The notes below the pieces were generated by a model. The model saw nothing but the letters and a program-made list of their open reading frames with translations. It made no database searches and was not told the DNA's origin. Below, piece after piece: positions 17,710 through 26,085 of a stretch of DNA of 64,000 nucleotides. Position 1 is the first letter of the stretch. Each line of letters begins with the position of its first letter. The stretch is taken from the NCBI RefSeq assembly GCF_002261185.1, contig NZ_NEVQ01000013.1:992001-1056000 (forward strand), given 5' to 3'. A program made the position numbers and the translations under genes. This stretch comes from Bordetella genomosp. 4. Its GTDB lineage: Bacteria > Pseudomonadota > Gammaproteobacteria > Burkholderiales > Burkholderiaceae_B.

Positions 17710-18699
17710 ATGCCCTCTGTCAAAGCCACTAGCCCCAGCCTGGACCTGACTGCCGACCTGCATAAATGGCGCGCTTTCATCGCCATCGCGGAATTAGGCA
17801 GCATCACGCGGGCCGCCTTGCATCTCGATCAAGACCAGTCCGTGCTGAGCCGCCGTATCAACGCGCTCGAGCGCGAGTGCAATGCGCGCCTGTTCAATCG
17901 TACCGGCCGCGGCGTGCATCTGTCGGAGGTCGGGCAACGGCTCTTTCCGCTGGTGCGAACGCTGCTCGATGATGCCGAACGCCTGGAACTCGAGGTCAAC
18001 GGCCAGGCTCGCGAACCCGCAGGCGAGGTCAGGCTGGGCCTGCTGCCATCGACCGCGCATCCGATGATACGCAGGTTGTTCTCACGTTTGCGTAAACAAT
18101 TTCCTAAAGTCCATCTGAGAATATTCGAGGGTTCCAGTGGGCAGATCGAAGAATGGCTCACCGATAGCCGGGTAGATATCGCGATTTTGTATCGTTATGC
18201 GGAAAAATGCCCGCCCGGAGAAACAGCGCTGGCCTATGTAGACTCGTATTTGATTGGCGCCGCGAATGATCCGCTCACGCAATCCGGTGAGATCGATTTC
18301 GATGCGCTGGACGGTCTGCCGTTCATCTTGCCGGGCGCGCCGAATGGCTTGCGAAATACCCTGGATGGTCTGGCGCGGGCACGCAAGATCACTATTTCAC
18401 CGCTGATCGAGGCCGATTCTCTGCCCTTGATGAAATCCATCGTGGAACACGAGAAGATGTACACGGTCCTGCCGCTACACGCGGTATGGCAGGAGGTGCA
18501 CGAGGGACGGCTCAGCGTCGCCGCGCTGCGCAATCCGACCATGGGAAGGATTATTTCCATGGCTTATGCTCGCAGCAAAGGCCCCGGACGCACGGTCAAG
18601 GAGGTCGCCGATCAAATCGAGGCCTTGGTACGAGAAATCGGCGATGAGGGTATTTGGCACGCTAGCCCACAGGCGGACGTACCACCGGGACCTGCCTAA
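17710..18699 (+). CDS. LysR-family transcriptional regulator
   Basis: 329-residue LysR-type protein, helix-turn-helix at residues 20-75 (ELGSITRAALHLDQDQSVLSRRINALE), then an effector domain. It follows the CoA-transferase operon by 96 bases on the same strand and probably regulates it. Its stop overlaps that of the convergent hydrolase gene by 4 bases, so it ends exactly where the pyridine-type cluster begins. Confidence 0.9.
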   Translation: MPSVKATSPSLDLTADLHKWRAFIAIAELGSITRAALHLDQDQSVLSRRINALERECNARLFNRTGRGVHLSEVGQRLFPLVRTLLDDAERLELEVNGQAREPAGEVRLGLLPSTAHPMIRRLFSRLRKQFPKVHLRIFEGSSGQIEEWLTDSRVDIAILYRYAEKCPPGETALAYVDSYLIGAANDPLTQSGEIDFDALDGLPFILPGAPNGLRNTLDGLARARKITISPLIEADSLPLMKSIVEHEKMYTVLPLHAVWQEVHEGRLSVAALRNPTMGRIISMAYARSKGPGRTVKEVADQIEALVREIGDEGIWHASPQADVPPGPA

Positions 18700-19598
18700 A
18701 ACCCGTACAGGCGCGCCGGATTGTCCACCCATACTTTCTGACGCAACGCGTCGGTTCCCAGCCAGTCCCACGCCAGATCAATCAAGGCATCCGCAGCCGG
18801 AGCGTTCTCGCCCATGCGCACATAGGGCCAATCAGATCCCCATACGACTTGATCTGGATTCGCCGCCACAAAAGCATCATGCAGCGGTTTCACGTCGGCA
18901 TAATCAGGCGCGGTCCCGACCCGGCACACGCTCAATTTCATCCAGATCGTCCCCTCGGCCAACTGTGCCCGCAGCAGTTGGAACACCGCGTCGGCGTATC
19001 CACGCGCGGGCGCCAGGCTGCCCATATGGTCGATCACCAGCGGCAAGCCCAGCCTGACCAGCGACGGGAGATGCTGCGCATAGACATCGCTGGGGCCCCA
19101 CAGCTGCGCATGCAGACCGAACTGCCTCATGCGCGGCGCCAGTGCCGCCACCTGTTCGAAACCCACGCTGCCGGGAAACAACCGGCCCGCCGGGTCTCTC
19201 GCCTCGACAAAGCGCAATGCCCGCACGCCCGCATCGGCCATATTCTGGAGTTCCGCATCGCTGACACTGGCATCCGCTACAGCGGCCCCTCGCAGACGCC
19301 CCCGTCCTCGCGCGAGGGCATCCAGCAATGCCGCGGGATTTGTTCCGTAAGGCGCTGGCTGAACCAGCACGCCGCGCTGCGCGCCCAATGTGTCCAACAT
19401 CGTCAGATAACGCTCGGCGGGCGCATCGGGCGCTGCATACGATGACGCATGCTGCAATGGAAACCGGTCATACGGCCCAAACACATGGCAATGCGTATCG
19501 CACGCCAGCGCCGGCAACTCATGGCGCGGCCGGCCAGGCATACGAGGGATTTCGATGGTTTCGGGTACGTACGAGATCGCCTGCGATTCGATCGTCAT
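18696..19598 (-). CDS. Amidohydrolase-family protein, LigI-like (2-pyrone-4,6-dicarboxylate lactonase type)
   Basis: 300-residue TIM-barrel metal-dependent hydrolase of the amidohydrolase_2/COG3618 group. Visible motifs are ACDTHCHVFGP (residues about 32-42, the metal HxH), the barrel strand LVIDHMGS, and VWGSDWPYV with the conserved aspartate near the C-terminus. Relatives hydrolyse pyrone dicarboxylates or sugar lactones, and others in the superfamily decarboxylate hydroxy-aromatic acids. It starts with ATG inside the stop of the preceding gene (ATGA) and is the last gene of the minus-strand pyridine-type set. Substrate is uncertain: a lactone, or a decarboxylation step in the pathway. Confidence 0.82.
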   Translation of the reverse strand: MTIESQAISYVPETIEIPRMPGRPRHELPALACDTHCHVFGPYDRFPLQHASSYAAPDAPAERYLTMLDTLGAQRGVLVQPAPYGTNPAALLDALARGRGRLRGAAVADASVSDAELQNMADAGVRALRFVEARDPAGRLFPGSVGFEQVAALAPRMRQFGLHAQLWGPSDVYAQHLPSLVRLGLPLVIDHMGSLAPARGYADAVFQLLRAQLAEGTIWMKLSVCRVGTAPDYADVKPLHDAFVAANPDQVVWGSDWPYVRMGENAPAADALIDLAWDWLGTDALRQKVWVDNPARLYGF

Positions 19599-20209
19599 GG
19601 CTTATCCTGGTGCACGATAGGAGGCAACGTGCTCAGGCTCGGTCGGCCAGATGCAGTCGGCACATCCAATGGCTCCGGCGCCTCGTCGGGCATGGGGATC
19701 TCATGCGCGTTCAAAGTCATCGATACCAGTGTGTAGTAGCCGATGACGGCGGTCAATTCGACCACGCCCGCGACACCCCATTGTGCAACGGCCTTCGCGT
19801 GCAGCGCCGAGTCCACGCGACTGGTTTCCTGCAGCTGCCTCGCGTATTCATAGACGATCTCGTCGGCGGCGGTTGCGAATTCCGGTACGCGCCGTTCGCG
19901 AATGGCATCCAGGACACGGGCATCGATCCCGGCGTCCAGCGCAGCCTGCGCATGAATATGCCACTCGATCTGGCTGTTCCAACGCCTTGCGGTGACGATG
20001 ATCGCCAATTCGCTCACGTGCGGCGGCAGGCTGGTGCCGAATCGCAACAAGGCGCCGAAGGCCTGCCAGCGTTCCGCCAACTCTGGGTTGTGCAAGGCTG
20101 CGCGCAGCGGGCCCACCAATCGGCCACGGGGCCCGGACACGATGCGCTCATAGACGCTGCGCTGCGCCTCGTTCATCGTCTCAGGAGTGGGAAATGGAAT
20201 ACGGCTCAC
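19595..20209 (-). CDS. Carboxymuconolactone decarboxylase-family protein
   Basis: 204-residue alpha-helical protein of the CMD/AhpD-like family. The core RWNSQIEWHIHAQAALDAGI carries conserved E and H residues but lacks the CxxC redox pair of AhpD, so it is closer to decarboxylase-type members. Start is GTG 20209 after GAGGAG. It overlaps the LigI-like gene by 4 bases and lies 25 bases after the GST gene, so the three are one transcription unit. Its role in the neighbouring pyridine-type pathway is unknown. Confidence 0.85.
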   Translation of the reverse strand: MSRIPFPTPETMNEAQRSVYERIVSGPRGRLVGPLRAALHNPELAERWQAFGALLRFGTSLPPHVSELAIIVTARRWNSQIEWHIHAQAALDAGIDARVLDAIRERRVPEFATAADEIVYEYARQLQETSRVDSALHAKAVAQWGVAGVVELTAVIGYYTLVSMTLNAHEIPMPDEAPEPLDVPTASGRPSLSTLPPIVHQDKP

Positions 20210-20234
20210 AGAATTCTCCTCGCTATGCTGGCGC

Positions 20235-20852
20235 TCATGCTGCAGCGTCGTCTGGCCGGCTGCGGATCACCGAAGGCCGTTCGCTGAAACGGCGATGCCA
20301 TGCCGCCAGCGCCGGATGGCCGTCGCGCCACGGCAGATCGGCGAATCGATAGTCCATGTACGACAGCGCGCAGCCTATCGAGATCAGCCCTAAATCAAAA
20401 GAGGTTGTCTCCAGAGCGGGAGCCTCTTTTTCCAATGCAGTCAATACGGCTTTCACCTTCAGATCGAACGCGCTCAACCATGCGGGGGTCTGGCGCTCAT
20501 GAGGCTTATTGCGTTCCTGACGGAACAGCAACAATGCATCGAGAAAACCATCGCCCAATGCCTGACGGCGCTCTGCAGTCAGGCGGGCCTGGGGTTCAGC
20601 GGGCAACAGACCCGCACCCGCCACGCCATCCAGATATCCGCAAATCACACGCGAGTCGTAAATGGCCGTGCCATCATCCAGCACCAATGTCGGCAGCTTG
20701 ATCAGCGGATTATCAGGTATCAGATCCAGATTGGGCTTGTCCATCGCGACAGGCGTGCGTACGCATGTCACTTGATGTTCCATGCCGGCTTCGTACAGCA
20801 CGATCATGACCTTGCGTACAAACGGCGAACGCGGCGACCAATGCAGTTTCAT
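20235..20852 (-). CDS. Glutathione S-transferase family protein
   Basis: 205-residue GST: thioredoxin-like N-terminal domain (SPRSPFVRKVMIVLYEAGME, cis-proline NPLIKLPTLVLDDG, glutathione-binding YDSRVICGYLD) and an all-helical C-terminal domain. Start ATG 20852 follows a strong AGGAGGG. It lies 166 bases downstream of nicF in the same direction. GSTs of related classes isomerise maleyl to fumaryl compounds. Because maleate is the product of NicF and no maleate isomerase (NicE) is in the window, a role in that isomerisation is conceivable but unproven. Confidence 0.88.
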   Translation of the reverse strand: MKLHWSPRSPFVRKVMIVLYEAGMEHQVTCVRTPVAMDKPNLDLIPDNPLIKLPTLVLDDGTAIYDSRVICGYLDGVAGAGLLPAEPQARLTAERRQALGDGFLDALLLFRQERNKPHERQTPAWLSAFDLKVKAVLTALEKEAPALETTSFDLGLISIGCALSYMDYRFADLPWRDGHPALAAWHRRFSERPSVIRSRPDDAAA

Positions 20853-21018
20853 TCGACCCTCCTGAAAGTATCCGCTATGGTAGGAGACATTCCGGGGACA
20901 GGCTATGCCGGGAACGGCAAATCAGCTATGCACGTTACGAGAATGACTGTCGACCTAGCTCTGTCTGCCCCTGCGCCTGAAAGAATTGCACAATGCGCAG
21001 GGCCGGTCTCTCGACGGA

Positions 21019-21690
21019 TTAGCGGACCGCGACGCCGACAGCCGCATTGGACAGGGATAACGCCTCGTCCCGCGACATCACCATCGCGTACTTCTGCGCC
21101 ATGTCGAACAGATTGGCCTCGTGAGGGCCTATCGCGCGGTCACCCACGCAGTCCGACAGAACAACCGGGCGAAACCCGTAAGACATTGCGTCCACCACAC
21201 TGGCTCGCACGCATCCGCTGGTGACAGCACCGGCAACCATCAGGGTCTGTACGCCCCGCTGCGACAGCCAGGCCGACAGCCCCGTTCCAAAGAACGCGGA
21301 AGGCACTGTTTTACGCACCACCAGCTCGCCCGCTATCGGAGCCAACTCCGGCACGATTGCACTGGCATGACCAGTCTCCTTCAAGGTCAACATGCCGGGG
21401 ACTTTCAACGTGAAAATGTTGTGATCTGCGTCGTCGTCGGCAAATACGATTCGGCTATGCGCAATCGGCCAGTGACGTTGGCGCGCCTCGGCCAGCAGCC
21501 GCGTTGTTTGCGCAATGGCCGCGGGGATATTTCCCCCTCCGAATATCGCGGGGTCGGCGAAGCTATTGACGAAATCGACAATCAATAAGCCGTACGGGGC
21601 CTTCAGACTCATCGCCGTGCCAAATCCCTGACGAGCGTAGGTGGCCTGATCGGCCGCGTTTCCGGTGGCATGGGGGTTCGGTGACGACAC
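21019..21690 (-). CDS. nicF: Maleamate amidohydrolase (isochorismatase family)
   Basis: 223-residue cysteine hydrolase that converts maleamate to maleate and ammonia in the 2,5-dihydroxypyridine pathway. The catalytic triad of the isochorismatase-like family is D39 (LLIVDFVNSFADP), K127 (VVRKTVPSAFFGT) and C160 (GAVTSGCVRASVVDAM). The close agreement with NicF around FADPAIFGGGNI and HSRIVFADD supports the specific assignment. GTG start at 21690 is preceded by AAGGAG and lies 3 bases after the nicX stop, so the genes are translationally linked. Confidence 0.9.
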   Translation of the reverse strand: MSSPNPHATGNAADQATYARQGFGTAMSLKAPYGLLIVDFVNSFADPAIFGGGNIPAAIAQTTRLLAEARQRHWPIAHSRIVFADDDADHNIFTLKVPGMLTLKETGHASAIVPELAPIAGELVVRKTVPSAFFGTGLSAWLSQRGVQTLMVAGAVTSGCVRASVVDAMSYGFRPVVLSDCVGDRAIGPHEANLFDMAQKYAMVMSRDEALSLSNAAVGVAVR

Positions 21691-21693
21691 GAT

Positions 21694-22731
21694 TTACTCC
21701 TTATCCAGAACGACGCCACGGCGCACTACGACCTCTCCATCGAGGTCGACCGTGCACCGCCTGAGCGGAACATCGATATGGCAAGCAGTAGTACGTGACC
21801 CGCCTGCCTCATTGTTCGGCCCTAAAGAAAACAGGAAATTTCCTTCGTACGCCCGCGCATCCATGCCTATCGTGGCTTCGCGGCCATATAACGCCAACGT
21901 GGACCAACGCGCCTTCGGCTGCAGCCCCCAGCCGATATGCGAGATGGCGAATGCTTCGGGATCCTGAAAAGCGCTCATGTAGTCGTTCAGCAAGTCGGCA
22001 TCCGTGCCACCCTCGATACGCGTGGCGAACCCGTTTTCGACGGTGATGCGAATGGGCGCATTCACATAGGATTTCTGCGGCAGCAGGATGTCACCCTGAT
22101 CGATCACAATGGTGCCGTATGCTTTCCCTTCATCAGGAAAAGTCAGCGCAAAGCCACTGGGCCAATGATCCCAGCGCCCGGGCTCGTCAACAAAGCCATA
22201 CTCCGGAATGGCCGGAAACTCGCCGATGGGGCAGTAGAGATCGGTGCCTGCATCGGAGACGACATGCATCATCTTGGCCTGTTCTATTTTTGCGGCGGCG
22301 GCTTTGACGCGTGTCCGGTCAACCTCACTGGGCAGCGCGCGCACCAGAATTTCCGGCGGCTCTACCGCCAGCAGGATCTTGGTTCCCGATGCCAGGATCT
22401 CATGCTGCTCGGCAGAGAACAGCAACGTCATCAAATCCAACACTAGATCGCTGGCCTTCAGCGCTGCGATAGCGGCGCGGTTGCCCGTCAACGGCGTCGT
22501 GCCCAGATACGCCAGCGCGTCGCGGCTATGGGCTTTTTCGGCGTTGATCGACGGCAGGTCGAGGCGGTTGACGATTGCGCCCATGGACTGGACGGCGAGC
22601 AGTGCTACGCGCAGGTTCTGTTCGTTCGTCGCCGCGCTGGTCAGAATAGTCACAGTCTGTCCAGGCTCCAGCCGGGACAAAGTCAGTACCTGTTTCCAGG
22701 CACGCAAGAGGTCATAGTCGCTGACGGACAT
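21694..22731 (-). CDS. nicX: 2,5-dihydroxypyridine 5,6-dioxygenase
   Basis: 345-residue mononuclear iron dioxygenase that cleaves the ring of 2,5-dihydroxypyridine to N-formylmaleamate. H265 (ISHIGWGLQP), H318 and D320 (ACHID) fall exactly at the metal-binding positions known for NicX. EPGRWDHWPSGF and GNFLFSLGPN are also family signatures. Start ATG 22731 has AAGGAG eight bases upstream. It lies between nicD and nicF, giving three consecutive enzymatic steps from adjacent genes. This is the most specific marker that the cluster degrades an N-heterocycle. Confidence 0.93.
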   Translation of the reverse strand: MSVSDYDLLRAWKQVLTLSRLEPGQTVTILTSAATNEQNLRVALLAVQSMGAIVNRLDLPSINAEKAHSRDALAYLGTTPLTGNRAAIAALKASDLVLDLMTLLFSAEQHEILASGTKILLAVEPPEILVRALPSEVDRTRVKAAAAKIEQAKMMHVVSDAGTDLYCPIGEFPAIPEYGFVDEPGRWDHWPSGFALTFPDEGKAYGTIVIDQGDILLPQKSYVNAPIRITVENGFATRIEGGTDADLLNDYMSAFQDPEAFAISHIGWGLQPKARWSTLALYGREATIGMDARAYEGNFLFSLGPNNEAGGSRTTACHIDVPLRRCTVDLDGEVVVRRGVVLDKE

Positions 22732-22773
22732 GAATCAACTCCTTGAAAAATACGGATCGATTGATAGAAGGTC

Positions 22774-23601
22774 TCAGGCCGTCAAGGGTGTACCCAGAAA
22801 ATCGCCGAACGCCTCATAGAACCCTTCTTCGTTGTCCCACGGAATCATGTGTCCCGCGTTGGCGACTCGCACGAAACGCAAATCGGGGACCAAAGTTTCG
22901 ATTTCCTTGACGTCCTCATCCCGGACCACATCGCCGCGCTCGGCCGCGATTAACAACGTAGGCACGGTCACGCGCGACAGGTCCTGGTGAAAGTCTTCCG
23001 TATGGAAGTCCTCAAAACTGCGAACCACTGCGGCTGTGTTGCAGGTATGCAGCCACTGCGCACGCAAATGCAATTGTTCATCGGTCCATGTCGGGCAGAA
23101 CGCGCGCATACCCTCCAGGTCCATGCCGTGGCGTGCCAGCGCAATCGAGTCGACATACCACGGCAATTGCGCGGGATACGGCCGCCGTCCTGGTCCTGAG
23201 ACAGGTGGATCTACCAGTACCAGGCGATCCATATTTGGACCCGCCAATGCCGCCGCACGCGCACCGATACGGGCTCCCATGGAGTGGCCCACCAGGCAAT
23301 AACGCGACAGCCCCAACGCCTGAGCAAAGGCGACAACGTCGGCCGCCTGTGCATCCACGCTGTAATCGAGATCTGGCCCAGCTTCGGTCAATCCCCTGCC
23401 TCGCACATCCAGAATATAGGTATCCAGATGCGCGCCGAACCGCTCACCCACAAATCCCCAGGTTACAGCGGGGCTGGTGATCCCGGGAACGATGATGACA
23501 GGCAAGCGTCCGTTGTTATTGCGTTTGGCTCCGCCATAGCGCAAATAGTGTTGGCGAATGCCGTTAGCGTGTACCTGCGCCCCGTATTGAAAAGTACTCA
23601 T
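22774..23601 (-). CDS. nicD: N-formylmaleamate deformylase (alpha/beta hydrolase)
   Basis: 275-residue alpha/beta hydrolase that removes formate from N-formylmaleamate to give maleamate. The triad is visible: nucleophile S107 (GHSMGAR), D131 (VLVDPPVSGPG) and H250 (NAGHMIPWD). Agreement with NicD is extensive (PGITSPAVTWGFV, LDVRGRGL, PWYVDSI, MRAFC). I prefer the second ATG (23601, MSTF) because an AAGGGG ribosome-binding site is nine bases upstream; the first ATG (23610) abuts it. It lies 14 bases after the monooxygenase gene. Confidence 0.92.
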   Translation of the reverse strand: MSTFQYGAQVHANGIRQHYLRYGGAKRNNNGRLPVIIVPGITSPAVTWGFVGERFGAHLDTYILDVRGRGLTEAGPDLDYSVDAQAADVVAFAQALGLSRYCLVGHSMGARIGARAAALAGPNMDRLVLVDPPVSGPGRRPYPAQLPWYVDSIALARHGMDLEGMRAFCPTWTDEQLHLRAQWLHTCNTAAVVRSFEDFHTEDFHQDLSRVTVPTLLIAAERGDVVRDEDVKEIETLVPDLRFVRVANAGHMIPWDNEEGFYEAFGDFLGTPLTA

Positions 23602-23615
23602 TGCCGACATCCCCT

Positions 23616-24830
23616 TCAGGCCGCCACAACCGCGTTCGAGGCCACGAAATCGGGTGCCGAATAGGCGTAAACCCAGTTCGCCTGGATACCCGACGATTGC
23701 GGGTCGAGATACGAGCGGAATTTGTAGACCAGGTCGCGTTTATATTGCGCAAAGGCATTGGGTAGATGATAGGTGCGGCCACGTTCACGGGACTCGATCT
23801 GCACGCGCGACGTACGCGGCAGGCGCTCTTTCTCATAATCGCGCAATGCCGTGCCAACGTCGGCGCCATGCGCGCCTAGCGCCTGCGCCAGGACATAACC
23901 GTCCTCGATCGCCATAGCAGCCCCCTGAGATAGAAACGGCAGCATGGGATGCGCGGCATCGCCCAGCAATGCAATCCGGCCTCGAGTCCAGGTCTCCATT
24001 GGATCTCGATCGAATAGTCCCCACTTGAACACCGACTCGGCACGCTCGAATAGACGGATGAGATTGGGATGCCAGCCCTCAAAGGCGGCGAGCAACTCCT
24101 CTCGACTGCTGGCGGCATTCCAGGATTCTTCCACCCATGAGTCGGTTTCGACCACTGCGACCACGTTGACGGCAGCCCCGCCACGGACGTAATACGTCAC
24201 GACATGCGCTTTGGGACCCAGCCAGAATGACGAGTCCGGACTGACAAACTCGGGCATCTCATCAAACGGCACGACCGTGCGAAAACACATGTTGCCGGTA
24301 AAACGCGGAGCTTCCGCGCCAAATAGCCGATCACGCACCAGCGAACGCACACCATCCGCCCCAATGATGACGTCCCCTTCGAATGTCGTCCCATCGCTGA
24401 ATGTCGCCCTGGCAGAATGCTCGTCCTGCTCCACGCCGGTGCAGGCAACGCCCAAGTGCGCAACGGAATCAGGAACGAGCGACGTCAGTATTTGATGCAG
24501 ATCCGCGCGGTGTACGTGGAAAAACGGTGCCCCATATAGTTTGGGGCATTCTTCGCGCAGCGGCGTGCGAAAGTTCTCTTTTGCGGTTTTCCAATTGCGG
24601 CCAACAATGGCGTTGGGGCGAAAAGCCACTTTCTCCAACTCGGACATCAAGCCCAATGCCCGGATCGCTTTGACGGCATTCGGTGTGACTTGTATGCCCG
24701 CCCCCACCTCGCCAAAGGCTGTCGCACGCTCGAACACCTGAACGTCGAGCCCCTGTTTCAAGAGAGCGCCCGTCAGGGCAACACCACCGATCCCGCCACC
24801 TATTACGCCGACACGCAGCTTTCGACTCAT
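23616..24830 (-). CDS. Class A FAD monooxygenase (6-hydroxynicotinate 3-monooxygenase-like)
   Basis: 404-residue flavoprotein hydroxylase, first gene of the pyridine-type operon. FAD sites: GGGIGGVALTGALL (residues about 10-23), DG motif IGADGVRSLVRD, and GDAAHPMLPFLSQGAAMAIED. An HxxxY pair (AHVVTYYV) and HRADLHQ occur where NicC has functional residues. Overall likeness to NicC is moderate, and salicylate-hydroxylase-like features (NPNAVKA-type GAGIQVTPNAVKAI) are also present. The genomic position demands a product leading to 2,5-dihydroxypyridine, so a decarboxylating hydroxylation of 6-hydroxynicotinate is the simplest role. 6-Hydroxypicolinate or a 2-hydroxypyridine are alternatives. 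ATG 24830 is favoured over GTG 24833 by spacing from GGAGGA. Confidence 0.82.
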   Translation of the reverse strand: MSRKLRVGVIGGGIGGVALTGALLKQGLDVQVFERATAFGEVGAGIQVTPNAVKAIRALGLMSELEKVAFRPNAIVGRNWKTAKENFRTPLREECPKLYGAPFFHVHRADLHQILTSLVPDSVAHLGVACTGVEQDEHSARATFSDGTTFEGDVIIGADGVRSLVRDRLFGAEAPRFTGNMCFRTVVPFDEMPEFVSPDSSFWLGPKAHVVTYYVRGGAAVNVVAVVETDSWVEESWNAASSREELLAAFEGWHPNLIRLFERAESVFKWGLFDRDPMETWTRGRIALLGDAAHPMLPFLSQGAAMAIEDGYVLAQALGAHGADVGTALRDYEKERLPRTSRVQIESRERGRTYHLPNAFAQYKRDLVYKFRSYLDPQSSGIQANWVYAYSAPDFVASNAVVAA

Positions 24831-24867
24831 CACTTCCTCCTTGAAGGTTTATCCTGTCTACCGATTT

Positions 24868-24900
24868 AATTAATTATACGACCATATAATTAATTTTCAA
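24868..24900 (-). promoter_or_regulatory. Promoter and palindromic operator of the pyridine-type operon
   Basis: On the minus strand TTGAAA (24900-24895) and a perfect TATAAT (24878-24873) are 16 bases apart. They are embedded in a 28-bp dyad (24868-24895, half-site AATTAATTATA) that matches the operator upstream of the transporter (27578-27605) at 25 of 28 positions. The plus strand also carries a TATAAT (24885-24890) directed at the TetR gene. Binding of a TetR dimer here would block the operon promoter and probably its own gene. Confidence 0.75.
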
Positions 24901-25024
24901 TAAAACCATCCCTTAAAGCGTCGTGAGACGATCGGGTATCCCCTCATCTGCGGGCGTCGTAGAATGAGCCCTTGTCCATTTCGTGGCCCCGACCGGCTTC
25001 TGACGTAGACGCCACTGAACATCT

Positions 25025-25807
25025 ATGACCACACTCACGCAACCACCCTCTGCAAAAGCAAACGCCACCAAACCTCGTAAAGGATTGGGCAGGCCAGCGG
25101 GCATGAGCAACGTGCGCGAACAGATCCTGGATACCGCAGAGATAGATTTCGCTGACCGTGGCTATGCGGGCACATCTCTGCGAGAAATTTCGACCGCGAC
25201 CGGCGTCACCCAGGCGCTGATCACCTACTATTTCGGCACGAAGCAACAGCTGTTCGAACAGGTCTTTCTGAGACGCGCATTATTTATTTCATCGGAGCGC
25301 ATGCGACTGCTGGCCGAACTGCGCCAGACGTCCAAGCAGATCACGCTGGAACAAGTCATCCGCACGTTTTTGGAACCCATGCTCGAGTTGCGCAAATCCA
25401 CTGGTGGCAAAGCGTTTATTCGCTTGCACGCCCGCTTGCACACTGAACCGCCGGAGATTTCCTACCCGCTGCGCAGCCAAGCGTATGACGAGTCCATGCA
25501 AGCCTATATCCAGGCTCTGCAGGCCGCACTGCCGAATCTGCCCGCCAAGGATATCTATTGGCGGGCAACGCTGATGGTGGGAGCCTATCTCTACGCATTC
25601 TCAGACGCTCATCGTCTGGAAATATTGAGCAAAGGCATATGCAACCCGGATGACGATCGTGAGACGTTCAATCAACTGTTGAACTTTATTTTGGGCGGAT
25701 TGCAAGCGCCGACACGTACAGCGCGGGATACGCCTCTCGCAAAACAGGCGCCCAAAAAGCGGGCGCCTGCCAAGAAAGCGTCGCGTACTAACACACCCAA
25801 GCCGTAA
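25025..25807 (+). CDS. TetR-family regulator, probable repressor of the pyridine-type regulon
   Basis: 260-residue TetR-type protein. The DNA-binding domain (residues 28-80, AEIDFADRGYAGTSLREIST with GVTQALITYYFGTKQQL) is followed by a helical ligand domain and a lysine/alanine-rich tail (AKKASRTNTPKP) that may add non-specific DNA binding. It is divergent from the monooxygenase gene, with the shared operator at 24868-24895 between them. A TetR-type regulator (NicS) also serves nicotinate clusters in Pseudomonas, but orthology cannot be claimed from sequence alone. The inducer is probably a hydroxypyridine acid. Confidence 0.88.
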   Translation: MTTLTQPPSAKANATKPRKGLGRPAGMSNVREQILDTAEIDFADRGYAGTSLREISTATGVTQALITYYFGTKQQLFEQVFLRRALFISSERMRLLAELRQTSKQITLEQVIRTFLEPMLELRKSTGGKAFIRLHARLHTEPPEISYPLRSQAYDESMQAYIQALQAALPNLPAKDIYWRATLMVGAYLYAFSDAHRLEILSKGICNPDDDRETFNQLLNFILGGLQAPTRTARDTPLAKQAPKKRAPAKKASRTNTPKP

Positions 25808-25812
25808 CCCGC

Positions 25813-26043
25813 TCAGGCGTCCTGGCGCAGCGGCGTCTGCAAAGCGTCTATCACCTGAGCCACGACGCTTTGCATCGCCTGCGTCGCGGTTGGACCGACC
25901 GACGCCGGAATATCTGCTGTCATCGCCTGCAACGCCTCGGCGGCATCAGCCGATGCCGCATCTGGCAATGTCGCGGCAATCGCGCTCACTGAGGCCACCA
26001 GGCCATGCACGGTGCCCAGCAGGGTTTCAAACTCTTGTGCCAT
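25813..26043 (-). CDS. Small uncharacterised protein linked to the aromatic-acid transporter
   Basis: 76 residues, alanine-rich and predicted helical (LVASVSAIAATLPDAASADA), without a recognised domain, signal peptide or cysteine. The AGGAG ribosome-binding site eight bases before ATG 26043 and its position 42 bases after the transporter stop argue for a real gene in the same transcript. It converges on the TetR gene with a gap of only 5 bases. The heptad-like hydrophobic pattern may form a helical hairpin. Function unknown. Confidence 0.6.
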   Translation of the reverse strand: MAQEFETLLGTVHGLVASVSAIAATLPDAASADAAEALQAMTADIPASVGPTATQAMQSVVAQVIDALQTPLRQDA

Positions 26044-26085
26044 GAATAAACTCCTAGATTAAACAACGCACTGTGGCGAATGCGT

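Noticed and set aside
20968-21005. Inverted repeat between nicF and the GST gene as a terminator
   Set aside because: Stem of 9 of 10 pairs but an 18-base loop and no T tract. It cannot be called a terminator, and the transcript may run through.
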